Positions 18,565-26,791 of a stretch of DNA of 64,000 nt are shown here, piece after piece. The notes beneath the pieces are model-generated. The model saw only the letters and a list, made by a program, of their open reading frames with translations. It did not search any database and had not been told where the DNA came from. Origin of the DNA: Pantoea deleyi (GTDB taxonomy: Bacteria; Pseudomonadota; Gammaproteobacteria; Enterobacterales; Enterobacteriaceae); NCBI RefSeq assembly GCF_022647325.1, contig NZ_CP071405.1, positions 1 to 64,000 on the forward strand, read 5' to 3'. Position 1 is the first letter of the stretch; each line of letters begins with the position of its first letter. Position numbers and translations under genes: made by a program.

Positions 18565-19539
18565 TTACTTCAGCGCCTGTGGGTTAACACAGTTTTTATC
18601 GACGCTTCCGCCGAGCGCAGCGATGAGATTTTCCACCGCATCCTGCATCATGCCGTAGCGGGTTTCGTGGGTGGCAGAACCGATGTGCGGCAGAGTAACG
18701 ACGTTGGGCAGCGACAGCAGCGGAGAGTCGGCAGAGACCGGCTCCTGCTCAAACACATCCAGCCCGGCGGCGTGCAGTTTGCCCGCCTGCAGTGCGGCGA
18801 TCAGCGCCTGCTCATCCACCACCGGCCCGCGACCGGCGTTAATCAGCACCGCATCCGGCTTCATCAGCGCCAGTTCGGCGGCCCCGATCAGATGGTGCGT
18901 TTCGCGAGTCAGCGGCAGGCTGATGCAGACGAAATCACTCTCCTTCAGCAGCGTCTCCAGGTCACAGCGCCGCGCGCCAAAGCGTGTCTGCGCCTCGTCA
19001 TGTTCACGGCGGGCGTTGTAGAGGATATTCATGCCAAAGCCAAAGTGGGCGCGCTGCGCCAGCGCCATCCCGATACGGCCCATGCCGAGAATCCCCAGGG
19101 TTTTGTGATGCACGTCGATGCCGAACTGCGCCGGGCCGATGCTCTTCTGCCAGTGGCCCGCTTTGACCCATGCATCCAGCTCCGGCACGCGGCGCGCTGT
19201 GCTCAGCACCAGCGCCATCATGGTATCCGCAACGGTTTCGGTCAGAACGGTCGGGGTGTGCATCAGCACCACGTTACGCTGGTTGAGCGCCTCGACGTCA
19301 AAATTGTCATAGCCTACCGAGACGCTGGAGCAGACGCGCAGATTCGGCATTTTTGCCAGCAGGTCGCCGTTCACTTTACCGCCCGATCCCAGCAGCCCCT
19401 CGGCCTGCCGGAACGCCTCCGCGTGTTGCTGCTGATTTTCTGGCGAGAGGTTACTGATTTCCGTCACGTCACACTGTTCAGCCAGGCGGGCATAGAGATC
19501 GTCAGGCAGTTTTTTATAGAGAATTACAGCGGGTTTCAT
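18565..19539 (-). CDS. ghrB: NAD(P)H 2-ketoaldonate / 2-hydroxyacid reductase (GhrB/KguD type)
   Basis: A 324-residue D-isomer-specific 2-hydroxyacid dehydrogenase, the same length as E. coli GhrB (TkrA). The nucleotide-binding [21 protein letters not shown] (about residues 148-168) is present. The catalytic Arg is in [11 protein letters not shown], with Glu in DVFEQEP and His in [15 protein letters not shown]. It lies downstream of kguE-kguK-kguT in the same direction. In pseudomonads the fourth kgu gene, kguD, is such a reductase, turning 2-keto-6-phosphogluconate into 6-phosphogluconate. E. coli synteny (ghrB near yiaD) supports the ghrB name; operon context supports kguD function. Confidence 0.88.
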   Translation of the reverse strand: MKPAVILYKKLPDDLYARLAEQCDVTEISNLSPENQQQHAEAFRQAEGLLGSGGKVNGDLLAKMPNLRVCSSVSVGYDNFDVEALNQRNVVLMHTPTVLTETVADTMMALVLSTARRVPELDAWVKAGHWQKSIGPAQFGIDVHHKTLGILGMGRIGMALAQRAHFGFGMNILYNARREHDEAQTRFGARRCDLETLLKESDFVCISLPLTRETHHLIGAAELALMKPDAVLINAGRGPVVDEQALIAALQAGKLHAAGLDVFEQEPVSADSPLLSLPNVVTLPHIGSATHETRYGMMQDAVENLIAALGGSVDKNCVNPQALK

Positions 19540-19564
19540 TCAGTCACTCCCGTTCAATAAGTAG

Positions 19565-19586
19565 CGGGCGGCCTGCAGGCCGCCCG
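19565..19586. repeat. Perfect 22-bp GC palindrome between kguT and the reductase gene
   Basis: Left arm CGGGCGGCCTG (19565-19575) and right arm CAGGCCGCCCG (19576-19586) are exact reverse complements with no spacer. The element is followed 29 bp on by another stem, GGGCTGAC/GTCAGCCC at 19616-19636. Both lie in the 115-bp kguT-reductase gap and could end or stabilise the kguEKT mRNA. Confidence 0.8.
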
Positions 19587-19654
19587 GAGAAACAGAGACG
19601 CATTGTTGCGCCGGTGGGCTGACGCCGGGTCAGCCCCCTTCAGCGCTTACGCTT

Positions 19655-20935
19655 TCAGGCCGGTTTTGCACTCTGCAGCGGCGGCGCTTTGTTCTGCGCC
19701 GGTTTCACAATCAGCGTCAGCCACACCGCCACCAGCAGGGCCGATCCCATAAAGATGTAGGAGGCCGCCGGGCTGCCGGTTGCCCCATTAAGATAGCCGA
19801 CAATCCACGAACCGATAAACGAGCCCAGCGCACCCATGCTGTTGATCAGCGCCATCGCACCCCCGGAGACGTTGCGCGGCAGCATCTCCGGGATAATGGC
19901 GAAGAACGGACCGTACGGCGCATACATCGCGGCACCGGCGATCACCAACAGGGTGTATGACATCCAGAAATTGCTCGATCCCACCAGCCAGGAGCCGAGG
20001 AATGCCAGCGCGCCGACCAGCAGCAGCGGCCAGACAAACAGCTTACGGTTCTGGGTTTTGTCTGACGCCCAGGAGACCACCACCATCGCGATAGTCGCGG
20101 CCAGATAAGGCACCGCTGAGAGCCAGCCCGCCTCCACCATGCCCATCTGGGTCCCGTTACGCAGAATCGACGGCAGCCACAGTACAAAGCCATAAACCCC
20201 GATGCTCCAGGCAAAGTACTGCAGGCAGAGAATGATCACGTTGCGGTTACGGAACGCTTCACCGTAGTTGCGCACCGCTTTGATGTTCTCCTGCTCTTTC
20301 TGCAGCTCAGCCTGCAGCGCCGCTTTCTCGGCATCGCTCATCCAGCGCGCCTGCGAAGGCTTATCCTGCACCAGGAACCACCAGGCCACCGCCCAGATCA
20401 CCGCCGGAATCCCTTCGATGATGAACATTTCGCGCCAGCCAAAGGATTCGATCAGATAGCCGGAAACCACGGACATCCACAGCACCGTTACCGGGTTCCC
20501 CAGGATCAGGAAGGTGTTGGCGCGTGAGCGCTCCGATTTGGTAAACCAGTTACTGATGTAGATTAGCATCGCCGGCATCACGGCCGCTTCGACCACGCCC
20601 AGAATAAAGCGGATTGCCGCCAGCATCGGAATGTTGCTGACCACCCCGGTCAGGGAGGCACAGCCGCCCCACAGGATCAGGCACCAGAAAATCAGTTTCT
20701 TGACGCTGCGGCGTTCGGCGTAGATCGCACCCGGGATCTGGAAGAAGAAGTAGCCCAGGAAGAACAGCGCCCCCAGCAGCGAGGACATGCCTTTGGTGAT
20801 GCCAAGATCATCATTAATCCCGGCAGCAGAAGCGAAGCTGAAGTTGGCCCGGTCGAGATAGGCCAGGCTGTAGGTGATAAACACGATGGGCATGATGAAC
20901 CACCACCGTTTTGGCGCGATTGTCTGCTTTTTCAT
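19655..20935 (-). CDS. kguT: MFS 2-ketogluconate transporter
   Basis: A 426-residue major facilitator of the anion:cation symporter group, with about 12 transmembrane helices. The N-terminus has the family motif VFITYSLAYLDRANFSFA, and GWREMFIIEGIPAVIWA is the usual mid-protein signature. Its place directly after kguK and kguE in one direction identifies the substrate as 2-ketogluconate by context; sequence alone would allow other sugar acids. The ATG at 20935 has GGAG 6 bp upstream and lies 33 bp after kguK. Confidence 0.88.
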   Translation of the reverse strand: MKKQTIAPKRWWFIMPIVFITYSLAYLDRANFSFASAAGINDDLGITKGMSSLLGALFFLGYFFFQIPGAIYAERRSVKKLIFWCLILWGGCASLTGVVSNIPMLAAIRFILGVVEAAVMPAMLIYISNWFTKSERSRANTFLILGNPVTVLWMSVVSGYLIESFGWREMFIIEGIPAVIWAVAWWFLVQDKPSQARWMSDAEKAALQAELQKEQENIKAVRNYGEAFRNRNVIILCLQYFAWSIGVYGFVLWLPSILRNGTQMGMVEAGWLSAVPYLAATIAMVVVSWASDKTQNRKLFVWPLLLVGALAFLGSWLVGSSNFWMSYTLLVIAGAAMYAPYGPFFAIIPEMLPRNVSGGAMALINSMGALGSFIGSWIVGYLNGATGSPAASYIFMGSALLVAVWLTLIVKPAQNKAPPLQSAKPA

Positions 20936-20968
20936 CGGGAACTCCTGTGTCTGTAGAGGGGGCGCGGA

Positions 20969-21934
20969 CTACACGTCGCCCAGTTGCTGACGCGTCGGCA
21001 GACCTTCGCTGTCACCAATAACCTGAATCGCCATCGAACCAATTTTGTTGCCGCGACGGATCGCCTGTGGCAGTGACTGACCTTCCAGCAGGGCACTGAT
21101 GACCCCTACCGCAAAACCATCGCCCGCCCCGACGGTATCCACCACGTTCTCAACCCTGACCGCCGCCATCTGGCCCTGCTCACCCTGGGCCGTTTTATAC
21201 CAGGCGCCGTCACACCCGGTTTTTATCACGACGGCTTTCACGCCTTTGTCGAGATAGAAATCCGCGATCGCTTCCGGCTGACGATAGCCGGTGAGGATCA
21301 GTCCCTCTTTTTCGCCTGGCAGCACCCAGTCGGCGTACTCTGCCAGCAGGTTGAGCTGCTTACGCATCTCCTCCTCGCTGCGCCACAGCACCGGCCGCAG
21401 GTTAGGGTCAAACGAAATCGTTTTTCCGCGTGAACGCATCTCTTTGGCGGTGTGCTTCAGCAGTTCCAGCGAACTCTCTGACAGCGCCGCTGCGACGCCG
21501 CTGAGGTGCAGATGACGCGCCGAACCGAAATAGTCCGCGTCGAAATCCGCCACCGACAGATGACTGGCGGCCGAGCCTTTGCGGAAATACTCCACCCGCG
21601 GATCGGAACCGTCATCGACTTTGGACTTCAGCTGAAAGCCGGTGGGGTAGCGCTGATCGACCGTCACCCGGGCGTGGTCGATCCCCTCTTTTTCCAGCTG
21701 CTGGCAGATAAACCGGCCAAAGGCGTCATTGCCGATGCGGCTGACCCAGCCCACTTTCAGGCCAAGACGGGCCAGGCCGGTCGCGACATTCAGCTCCGCG
21801 CCCGCGGCACGTTTCACAAAGGTCTCTGCTGCGGCCAGGTCGCCGGTTTCACGGGCGACGAACATCGCCATCGCCTCACCAATAGTGACAACATCAAGTG
21901 GACCGTTGTGATGCATAGTGTGATGCGTTGTCAT
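20969..21934 (-). CDS. kguK: 2-ketogluconokinase (PfkB family)
   Basis: A 321-residue PfkB/ribokinase sugar kinase. The N-terminal GEAMAMFVARETG and GAELNVATGLARLG motifs bind sugar; the anion-hole signature DTVGAGDGFAVGV (near residue 266) holds the catalytic Asp. It phosphorylates 2-ketogluconate to 2-keto-6-phosphogluconate in the kgu pathway, assigned by its neighbours kguE and kguT. It starts 9 bp after the kguE stop, with AAGGAG upstream. Confidence 0.9.
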   Translation of the reverse strand: MTTHHTMHHNGPLDVVTIGEAMAMFVARETGDLAAAETFVKRAAGAELNVATGLARLGLKVGWVSRIGNDAFGRFICQQLEKEGIDHARVTVDQRYPTGFQLKSKVDDGSDPRVEYFRKGSAASHLSVADFDADYFGSARHLHLSGVAAALSESSLELLKHTAKEMRSRGKTISFDPNLRPVLWRSEEEMRKQLNLLAEYADWVLPGEKEGLILTGYRQPEAIADFYLDKGVKAVVIKTGCDGAWYKTAQGEQGQMAAVRVENVVDTVGAGDGFAVGVISALLEGQSLPQAIRRGNKIGSMAIQVIGDSEGLPTRQQLGDV

Positions 21935-21943
21935 CTTTACTCC

Positions 21944-22693
21944 TTACACGTTACGCAGCAGCGACACATAGTGACGTGTCACCGCAGTCAGATCGTCGCC
22001 TTCCAGCGGGAATTCAATTCCGCGCGGCGCGGTGGCCGGGAGCTGTTGCAGCAGGGCACGCCAGCGATCGTCCGCCTCATCCAGCGCAATCGCCCGGAAA
22101 CTCTGCTGATGCGGCACCGCGGCTTTAACATGCACATAGCCCACCTGCGCGGCGAGCAATGCCGCCGCCTGGCCGGCATCCTCGCCGGTCCAGCACCAGT
22201 TCCCCATATCGAAGGTCATGGTAATGGCCAGCCCGGCCGCCCTGACCGCCGTGAAAAATGCCACCGTCGGGGCCAGCCGGCCCTGTTCGGTCTGATCGTT
22301 TTCAATCGTCAGCTGAAACGGCAGCGAGGCCAGCAGGGCCTGCAGCGTGTCGCGTGGCAGCGCACCGGTAAACTCGCCCAGCGCCAGTTTCAGTCGCTGC
22401 GCGTTTAACTGGCGTGCTTCTTCAACGTAGTGGGTTATGCGGGGATTGATTTCGCCGCCGTCACAAAACAGGGTATCGGGCACCGAATAGCTGGTATGCA
22501 GCTGATGCTCCGCCACCGCCTGCGCCAGCGATGGCAGCGTCGCGAGGGCCGCATCATCAAGCAGCTCGCGACGAATTTCGACCCCGTCAGCGCCCGCCTG
22601 CTGGATAATCGGCAGCAGCGCACGCTGACCGCCGAGCGCGGCGATCCGGGCGTGGCCATAGGCGGCGGTCACCACGATAATGTCAGGATTCAT
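21944..22693 (-). CDS. kguE: Sugar-phosphate isomerase/epimerase-like protein KguE
   Basis: A 249-residue TIM-barrel protein of the xylose-isomerase-like AP endonuclease 2 superfamily. Visible metal-site elements include LTIENDQTE (Glu), MTFDMGNWCWTGED (Asp) and VGYVHVKAAV (His). KguE heads the kgu operon in pseudomonads and Erwinia herbicola; its exact reaction is not settled. The ATG at 22693 is preceded by GGAG at 6 bp. A LacI-type palindrome lies 51 bp upstream. Confidence 0.87.
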   Translation of the reverse strand: MNPDIIVVTAAYGHARIAALGGQRALLPIIQQAGADGVEIRRELLDDAALATLPSLAQAVAEHQLHTSYSVPDTLFCDGGEINPRITHYVEEARQLNAQRLKLALGEFTGALPRDTLQALLASLPFQLTIENDQTEQGRLAPTVAFFTAVRAAGLAITMTFDMGNWCWTGEDAGQAAALLAAQVGYVHVKAAVPHQQSFRAIALDEADDRWRALLQQLPATAPRGIEFPLEGDDLTAVTRHYVSLLRNV

Positions 22694-22743
22694 GTTCTAC
22701 TCCATGGCAGGTTTCTGCCCATAACGAATAGAAAAACCCTAAA

Positions 22744-22757
22744 TGGAACCGGTTCCA
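22744..22757. promoter_or_regulatory. PtxS/LacI-family operator upstream of kguE
   Basis: TGGAACCGGTTCCA is a perfect 14-bp palindrome with the central CG typical of LacI-family operators, very like the PtxS site TGAAACCGGTTTCA. It sits 51 bp before kguE, where bound repressor would block the kgu promoter. The cognate regulator is probably the LacI protein at 23914-24939. Confidence 0.8.
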
Positions 22758-22781
22758 AAGCAAAGTAGCAAACTGTGAATT

Positions 22782-22797
22782 TATGATCGTGCTCACG
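22782..22797. promoter_or_regulatory. Possible CRP site upstream of kguE
   Basis: TATGA-N6-TCACG matches the CRP core TGTGA-N6-TCACA at 8 of 10 positions and lies about 90-105 bp upstream of kguE. This is reasonable for a catabolic operon but only a sequence match. Confidence 0.3.
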
Positions 22798-23083
22798 AAG
22801 CGAGCATGTAACGGGGGGATAAAGCACAATCATGCAAAATCCCAGGCTATGTGCATTTTTCAGTGCAGTGCGGGCAGGTAAACAGGACGAGAATTCTATT
22901 TATTTTTCTGTTGAATGCTACTGCTGTTTTCTGGCGGGCATAAACGGTTATTCCGATAACAATACTGATTAACGCTTCAGCGTAATTAATAAAAAACATA
23001 GCGGGCGTCTGTGTATTTTTTATTTAACCGGGCGGGAAATTTTATTATAGTCTGACAATAAAGAGGAAAAGGACGCTTTGCCC

Positions 23084-23485
23084 ATGAAAGGGATATCGCT
23101 GTTACTTACTGCCGTGACCATTTTCACATCCGCCTTCGCGCACTCTGCTCAGGAAACGGAAAACGCACTCGCTGCCGTTAATCTGTTTTCCCTCGGCTTT
23201 AATGGATTCGTGGCAAAGAAAATGCCACAACAATTAATATACGAAAAAGCATTATCCGATCACAGTGCCGTAACCCTGTTTCAAAAGGTGCTGGGTGCCT
23301 CTGACGCCACGCCTGAAGCGAAAGCCTATGCGGCCTGCGGCCTGTGGGAAAAGAGAGCACCAGAAAGAATAGCGCTGAAAAAAGAGGATGCGGCGTTGCG
23401 TGTCACCTTATTAACAGGCGATACACTCAGGCAGGAACCCTTAGAACGGGTTATTGAAAATATCCGTTTACACGGATGCAGATAA
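23084..23485 (+). CDS. Small secreted protein of unknown function
   Basis: A 133-residue protein with a clear signal peptide (MKGISLLLTAVTIFTSAFA, then HSAQ). The mature part is hydrophilic and has two cysteines, in YAACGLWEK and at the C-terminus (LHGCR), that could form a disulfide in the periplasm. The ATG at 23084 has AAGGA 10 bp upstream; a TTG two codons earlier is also possible. It lies in an AT-rich stretch unlike its neighbours, which suggests acquisition. It is 12 bp before a short peptide gene with a double-glycine leader. I have a weak impression of likeness to the MchS3 proteins of microcin loci but cannot verify it. Confidence 0.75.
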   Translation: MKGISLLLTAVTIFTSAFAHSAQETENALAAVNLFSLGFNGFVAKKMPQQLIYEKALSDHSAVTLFQKVLGASDATPEAKAYAACGLWEKRAPERIALKKEDAALRVTLLTGDTLRQEPLERVIENIRLHGCR

Positions 23486-23497
23486 GGAAATTAAGCA

Positions 23498-23701
23498 ATG
23501 AAAGAATTAACACGACCACAGACAGAACGTGTAACAGGTGCGATGAATTTAAACGGATTACGCGAATCCAATAATACGGTAAATATTGCCGGGAAAAACC
23601 GGGGTTCATGGATCGATGCAGCAAACGCCTGCTGGAGACCGGGCACCCCCTCACTCATTATGTATCCTGGCGGGTTTTATATTCCGGCTTTTCGTTTTTA
23701 A
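23498..23701 (+). CDS. Small peptide with microcin-like double-glycine leader
   Basis: A 67-residue peptide. The first 15 residues, MKELTRPQTERVTGA, fit the leader of class II microcins: M-R/K-E-L/I at the start, a hydrophobic residue at -4 and G-A or G-G at the cleavage site. Cleavage after Ala15 would leave 52 residues with one Cys, rich in Gly and Pro, ending in a hydrophobic C-terminus. AAGGA is 9 bp upstream of the ATG, and the gene follows the secreted-protein gene by 12 bp. No CvaA/CvaB-type exporter or recognisable immunity gene is nearby, so export would need genes elsewhere. Bacteriocin function is inference. Confidence 0.6.
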   Translation: MKELTRPQTERVTGAMNLNGLRESNNTVNIAGKNRGSWIDAANACWRPGTPSLIMYPGGFYIPAFRF

Positions 23702-23810
23702 TAGCGGCAGCGCGTTTTTATACAGGATGTTTTCATCCACTTCATGACTGACCGGGGATGCCGCTACGTTCAGTGACGGCAGATAACGGAACAGGGCGTT
23801 GCTCTGACAG
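23690..23810 (-). pseudogene. Possible C-terminal gene remnant
   Basis: On the minus strand this stretch encodes about 40 residues with protein-like composition, including NALFRYLPSLNVAASP, then SHEVDENILYKNALPLL. It has no start or upstream body: the same frame upstream is compositionally unlike protein and runs into ptxS. It looks like the 3' end of a lost gene between ptxS and the peptide locus. The parent family was not identified. Confidence 0.3.
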
Positions 23811-23913
23811 CCGCGCCCTTTCCGGCCGATTCTCTGCTGACATAGCCGTTGCGCCTGCCCGGTTCCCGTTGTTCCCGCGAAGTTCTGGCCAGTCGTCAGC
23901 TTAACGCGGCCTG

Positions 23914-24939
23914 TCAGCCCAGCGGCTGGCTGGAGCCGCGCACGATCAGTTCGCCAGAGAAAACCTGTTCGGCGACCGGTAAATCGCTGCCCTCTATGCG
24001 CGCAATCAGCCGTTCCAGCGCACTGAAGCCAATCTGCCAGGTAGGCTGTTTCAGCGTGGTGATCCCGACACCCGCCAGCGCCGCCCACTCCAGCTCATCG
24101 AATCCCAGCAGCCCAATATCGCGTCCCCAGTGCAGATTGAGTCGCTGCAGCGACCGCGCCACCTGCAGCGTCAGTGCGCCGTTGGCGACCATCACCGCGC
24201 AGCGTTTGCCGCCGTGACGCTGACGGAATGTCAGCAGCGCCTGATCCAGCGCGGCGGGCTGATGCAGCGGCACCTCCGCATTTTCATGTGCAACCTGCGG
24301 ATGCGATCCCAGCAGCTGGCGAAAAGCCTGCAGGCGCTCGCGGCGGGTATTGACGCTGCCCAGGGGCTCACTGAGGAACAGCAGCGCCTCATAGCCATTC
24401 TCCACCAGATGGCGCGTGGCGGTTTCGGCGGCTTCAGCGTTATTCAGGCCCACTACATCGCAGGGAAAATCGGGGATTTTGCGGTCAATCAGGACCATCG
24501 GCAGCAGAGACTGTTGCAGATGATTCAGCACCTCTTCACGCATTCCGACCGCGTTCACCACAATGCCCTCAACCTGATAGCTGCTCAGCAGTTGCAGATA
24601 GTGCTGTTCCAGATCCACTTCATTGTTGGTGTTACACATCAGCAGCGTAAAGCCCTGCTCGCGGCAGGCGGCTTCTATCCCGCTCATGACATCCACCGAA
24701 TAGGGGTTGGTGATATCGGCAATAATCAGTCCAATCAGCCGGGTACGACCGCGCTTCAGGCCACGCGCCATCTGGCTCGGGCGGTAACTGAGATCGGCAA
24801 TGGCCTGCTCAATCCGCGCTTTGAGATCCGCAGAGAGCAGATGCAGTTCACCATTGAGATAGCGTGAAACGCTGGTTTTTCCGGTTCGTGCCGCGTGAGC
24901 AACATCGCTGATGGTGGCGCGAGGCGGCCTGATTTTCAT
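23914..24939 (-). CDS. ptxS: LacI-family repressor, PtxS-like
   Basis: A 341-residue LacI/GalR regulator. The helix-turn-helix is at residues 7-30 (ATISDVAHAARTGKTSVSRYLNG) and the hinge leads to LIGLIIADITNPYSVDVMSG, a periplasmic-binding-like effector domain. The start at 24939 is chosen because AGGAT is 5 bp upstream and the extra upstream residues are not family-like. It lies downstream of the kgu operon in the same orientation, so it is named after PtxS, the 2-ketogluconate-responsive repressor. The TGGAACCGGTTCCA operator before kguE fits. The intervening peptide locus separates it from kguE. Confidence 0.82.
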   Translation of the reverse strand: MKIRPPRATISDVAHAARTGKTSVSRYLNGELHLLSADLKARIEQAIADLSYRPSQMARGLKRGRTRLIGLIIADITNPYSVDVMSGIEAACREQGFTLLMCNTNNEVDLEQHYLQLLSSYQVEGIVVNAVGMREEVLNHLQQSLLPMVLIDRKIPDFPCDVVGLNNAEAAETATRHLVENGYEALLFLSEPLGSVNTRRERLQAFRQLLGSHPQVAHENAEVPLHQPAALDQALLTFRQRHGGKRCAVMVANGALTLQVARSLQRLNLHWGRDIGLLGFDELEWAALAGVGITTLKQPTWQIGFSALERLIARIEGSDLPVAEQVFSGELIVRGSSQPLG

Positions 24940-25272
24940 GAGATATCCTGCGAAATAAGAAACCAGGCAGAGACTAGCACAAGCCAGGCCCGGCGCAAAA
25001 AGTGCTGCACCGGAAATGACTGTCACGTCTTCCACCTTTGCGGCAGCAGGCCGGTCCTCAGCCGGATCATGTTTTCCGCCACCTGTTCAGCCGGATTAGA
25101 GGCATGATGCCGGGATTGCGCAACGTGTCCGGGCCTGAACGGCGAAAAGGGAACAGTTACAGAAAGGAAGGAGAGTGGCTGCGTGGTTCAGAACCCTTCA
25201 CGCTCATGTTTCGGCTGGCCCGGTTTACAGAAACGTGACGGGCGACAGCGGCGGCTTTCGCAGCACAGCGAG
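24940..25272. other. Intergenic region between ptxS and yiaD
   Basis: About 330 bp with the ptxS ribosome-binding site at one end. I see no credible gene, RNA or repeat in it; short open frames here lack ribosome-binding sites and protein-like composition. Confidence 0.5.
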
Positions 25273-25290
25273 CGCCCCCGAGCGGGGGCG
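25273..25290 (-). terminator. Stem-loop just after yiaD
   Basis: CGCCCCCG (25273-25280) and CGGGGGCG (25283-25290) form a perfect GC stem 8 bp past the yiaD stop. No U-run follows on the minus strand, so termination strength is doubtful. Confidence 0.45.
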
Positions 25291-25297
25291 ACCGCGA

Positions 25298-25960
25298 TTA
25301 GCCCAGCGGGCTGAGGGTGATCTCAACGCGACGGTTTTGCGCTTTACCGGCTTCGGTGCTGTTGGTCGCAACCGGGTTATCCGGACCGGCGCCCTGAGTG
25401 CGCAGGCGATCGCTGGCCACGCCCTGGGTGATCAGTGAGCTGGCCACGCTTTCAGCGCGCTGCTGTGACAGACGCATGTTCAGGGCACGGCTGCCGGTGC
25501 TGTCGGTGTAACCCACTACGTTTACTGCCGTTTTCGGATACTCTTTCAGCACTAACGCCACGCCGGTCAGCGTGTTCGCGCCAGCCGGTTTCAGGTTGCT
25601 GCTGCTGGAGTCGAACGTCACGTTGTTTGGCATATTCAGGACGATGTTATCGCCGTTACGGGTCACGCTGACGCCGGTACCGCGCATTTTGTCGCGCAGT
25701 TTGGCTTCCTGCACATCCATGTAGTAACCGACGCCACCACCCAGCGCGGCCCCCCCTGCGGCACCGATCAGGGCACCCTTACCGCGATCCTTTTTCGACG
25801 AGGAGAGCACGCCAACACCGGCACCGACTAACGCCCCCAGGCCTGCGCCCACGCCTGACTTGCCCGCCTGAGATTCGCCGGTATAAGGATTGGTGGTACA
25901 CCCTGGCAGGGCCAGACTGCCGCTTAATAACAGGGTAATGGCGATTAATTTCTTCTGCAT
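25298..25960 (-). CDS. yiaD: OmpA-family lipoprotein YiaD
   Basis: A 220-residue outer-membrane lipoprotein, the length of E. coli YiaD. The signal peptide ends in the lipobox ALPGC. A glycine-rich segment (GAGLGALVGAGVGVL and GAAGGAALGGGVGYYMD) is next. The C-terminal OmpA-like peptidoglycan-binding domain runs from about residue 105 to 215 and contains NVVGYTDSTGSRALNMRLS and QNRRVEI. AAGGGA precedes the ATG at 25960. In E. coli yiaD adjoins ghrB; here the kgu genes, peptide locus and ptxS lie between them. Confidence 0.93.
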   Translation of the reverse strand: MQKKLIAITLLLSGSLALPGCTTNPYTGESQAGKSGVGAGLGALVGAGVGVLSSSKKDRGKGALIGAAGGAALGGGVGYYMDVQEAKLRDKMRGTGVSVTRNGDNIVLNMPNNVTFDSSSSNLKPAGANTLTGVALVLKEYPKTAVNVVGYTDSTGSRALNMRLSQQRAESVASSLITQGVASDRLRTQGAGPDNPVATNSTEAGKAQNRRVEITLSPLG

Positions 25961-26070
25961 TTTTGTTCCCTTACATTCGAGAAACCGGGGAAAACCTTTC
26001 CCATAAGTGGCACGATTATGCCGCCTGTTACCAGACAATGTAGTGCAGAAAAATCCTGATTTATCCGGAA

Positions 26071-26637
26071 TCACCCTTTCTGCTGTTCAGGATGGCGGAA
26101 ACAGTCGCTCTGATGATCGTTTATCAGCCCGCAGGCCTGCATAAAGGAGTAGCAAATTGTCGGGCCGATGAATTTGAAACCACGCAGCTTCAGCGCCTTC
26201 GAGAGCGCAATGGCCTGCTCTGAGGTCGTGGGCGCCTGACGGTAATCGGGATAATGGTGAACGATTTGCACGTTATCGACAAATTGCCACACGAAGTGGC
26301 CGAAATCCTCGCCTTTCGCTTCCATCTCAAGAAAGGCCCGCGCGTTGGCAATGATGGCCGCAATTTTACCCGAATGGCGGATAATCCCGCTGTTGTGCAT
26401 CAGCGCGTCGATCGCTGCCGCATCCATCTGCGCTATGGCCTCTGGATCAAACTGGTGAAATGCCTTCCGGTAATTTTCGCGCTTCTTCAGCACGGTAATC
26501 CAGGATAATCCCGCCTGCTGACCTTCCAGACAGAGCATCTCAAACAGCGCGTATTTGTCTCGCTGCGCCACGCCCCACTCCCTGTCGTGGTAAGCCAGAT
26601 AGAGAGGGTCCTGCGTTACCCAACCACATCGTTGCAT
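26071..26637 (-). CDS. tag: DNA-3-methyladenine glycosylase I
   Basis: A 188-residue base-excision glycosylase that removes 3-methyladenine. The N-terminal MQRCGWV and LYLAYHDREWGV carry Cys4 and His17 of the zinc snap; the C-terminal half is LINDHQSDC. The substrate pocket region CLEGQQAGLSWITVLKKREN and the catalytic-site stretch RGFKFIGPTICYSFMQACG are conserved. An in-frame GTG directly before the ATG at 26637 is an alternative start. Confidence 0.95.
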   Translation of the reverse strand: MQRCGWVTQDPLYLAYHDREWGVAQRDKYALFEMLCLEGQQAGLSWITVLKKRENYRKAFHQFDPEAIAQMDAAAIDALMHNSGIIRHSGKIAAIIANARAFLEMEAKGEDFGHFVWQFVDNVQIVHHYPDYRQAPTTSEQAIALSKALKLRGFKFIGPTICYSFMQACGLINDHQSDCFRHPEQQKG

Positions 26638-26791
26638 CACTTTTTTCCTTTATGCCGGGAATATTTTAGCGGTCCGCTTGATCTTAGAATTAATCGGTTG
26701 ATAGTTAAACGAACACCGGGTAAATAACAGAGACAGCTCGGGAAATTCTTCAGAACGTCGGATAATCACTTCAGCTCTGCCTGGAGAAAAG

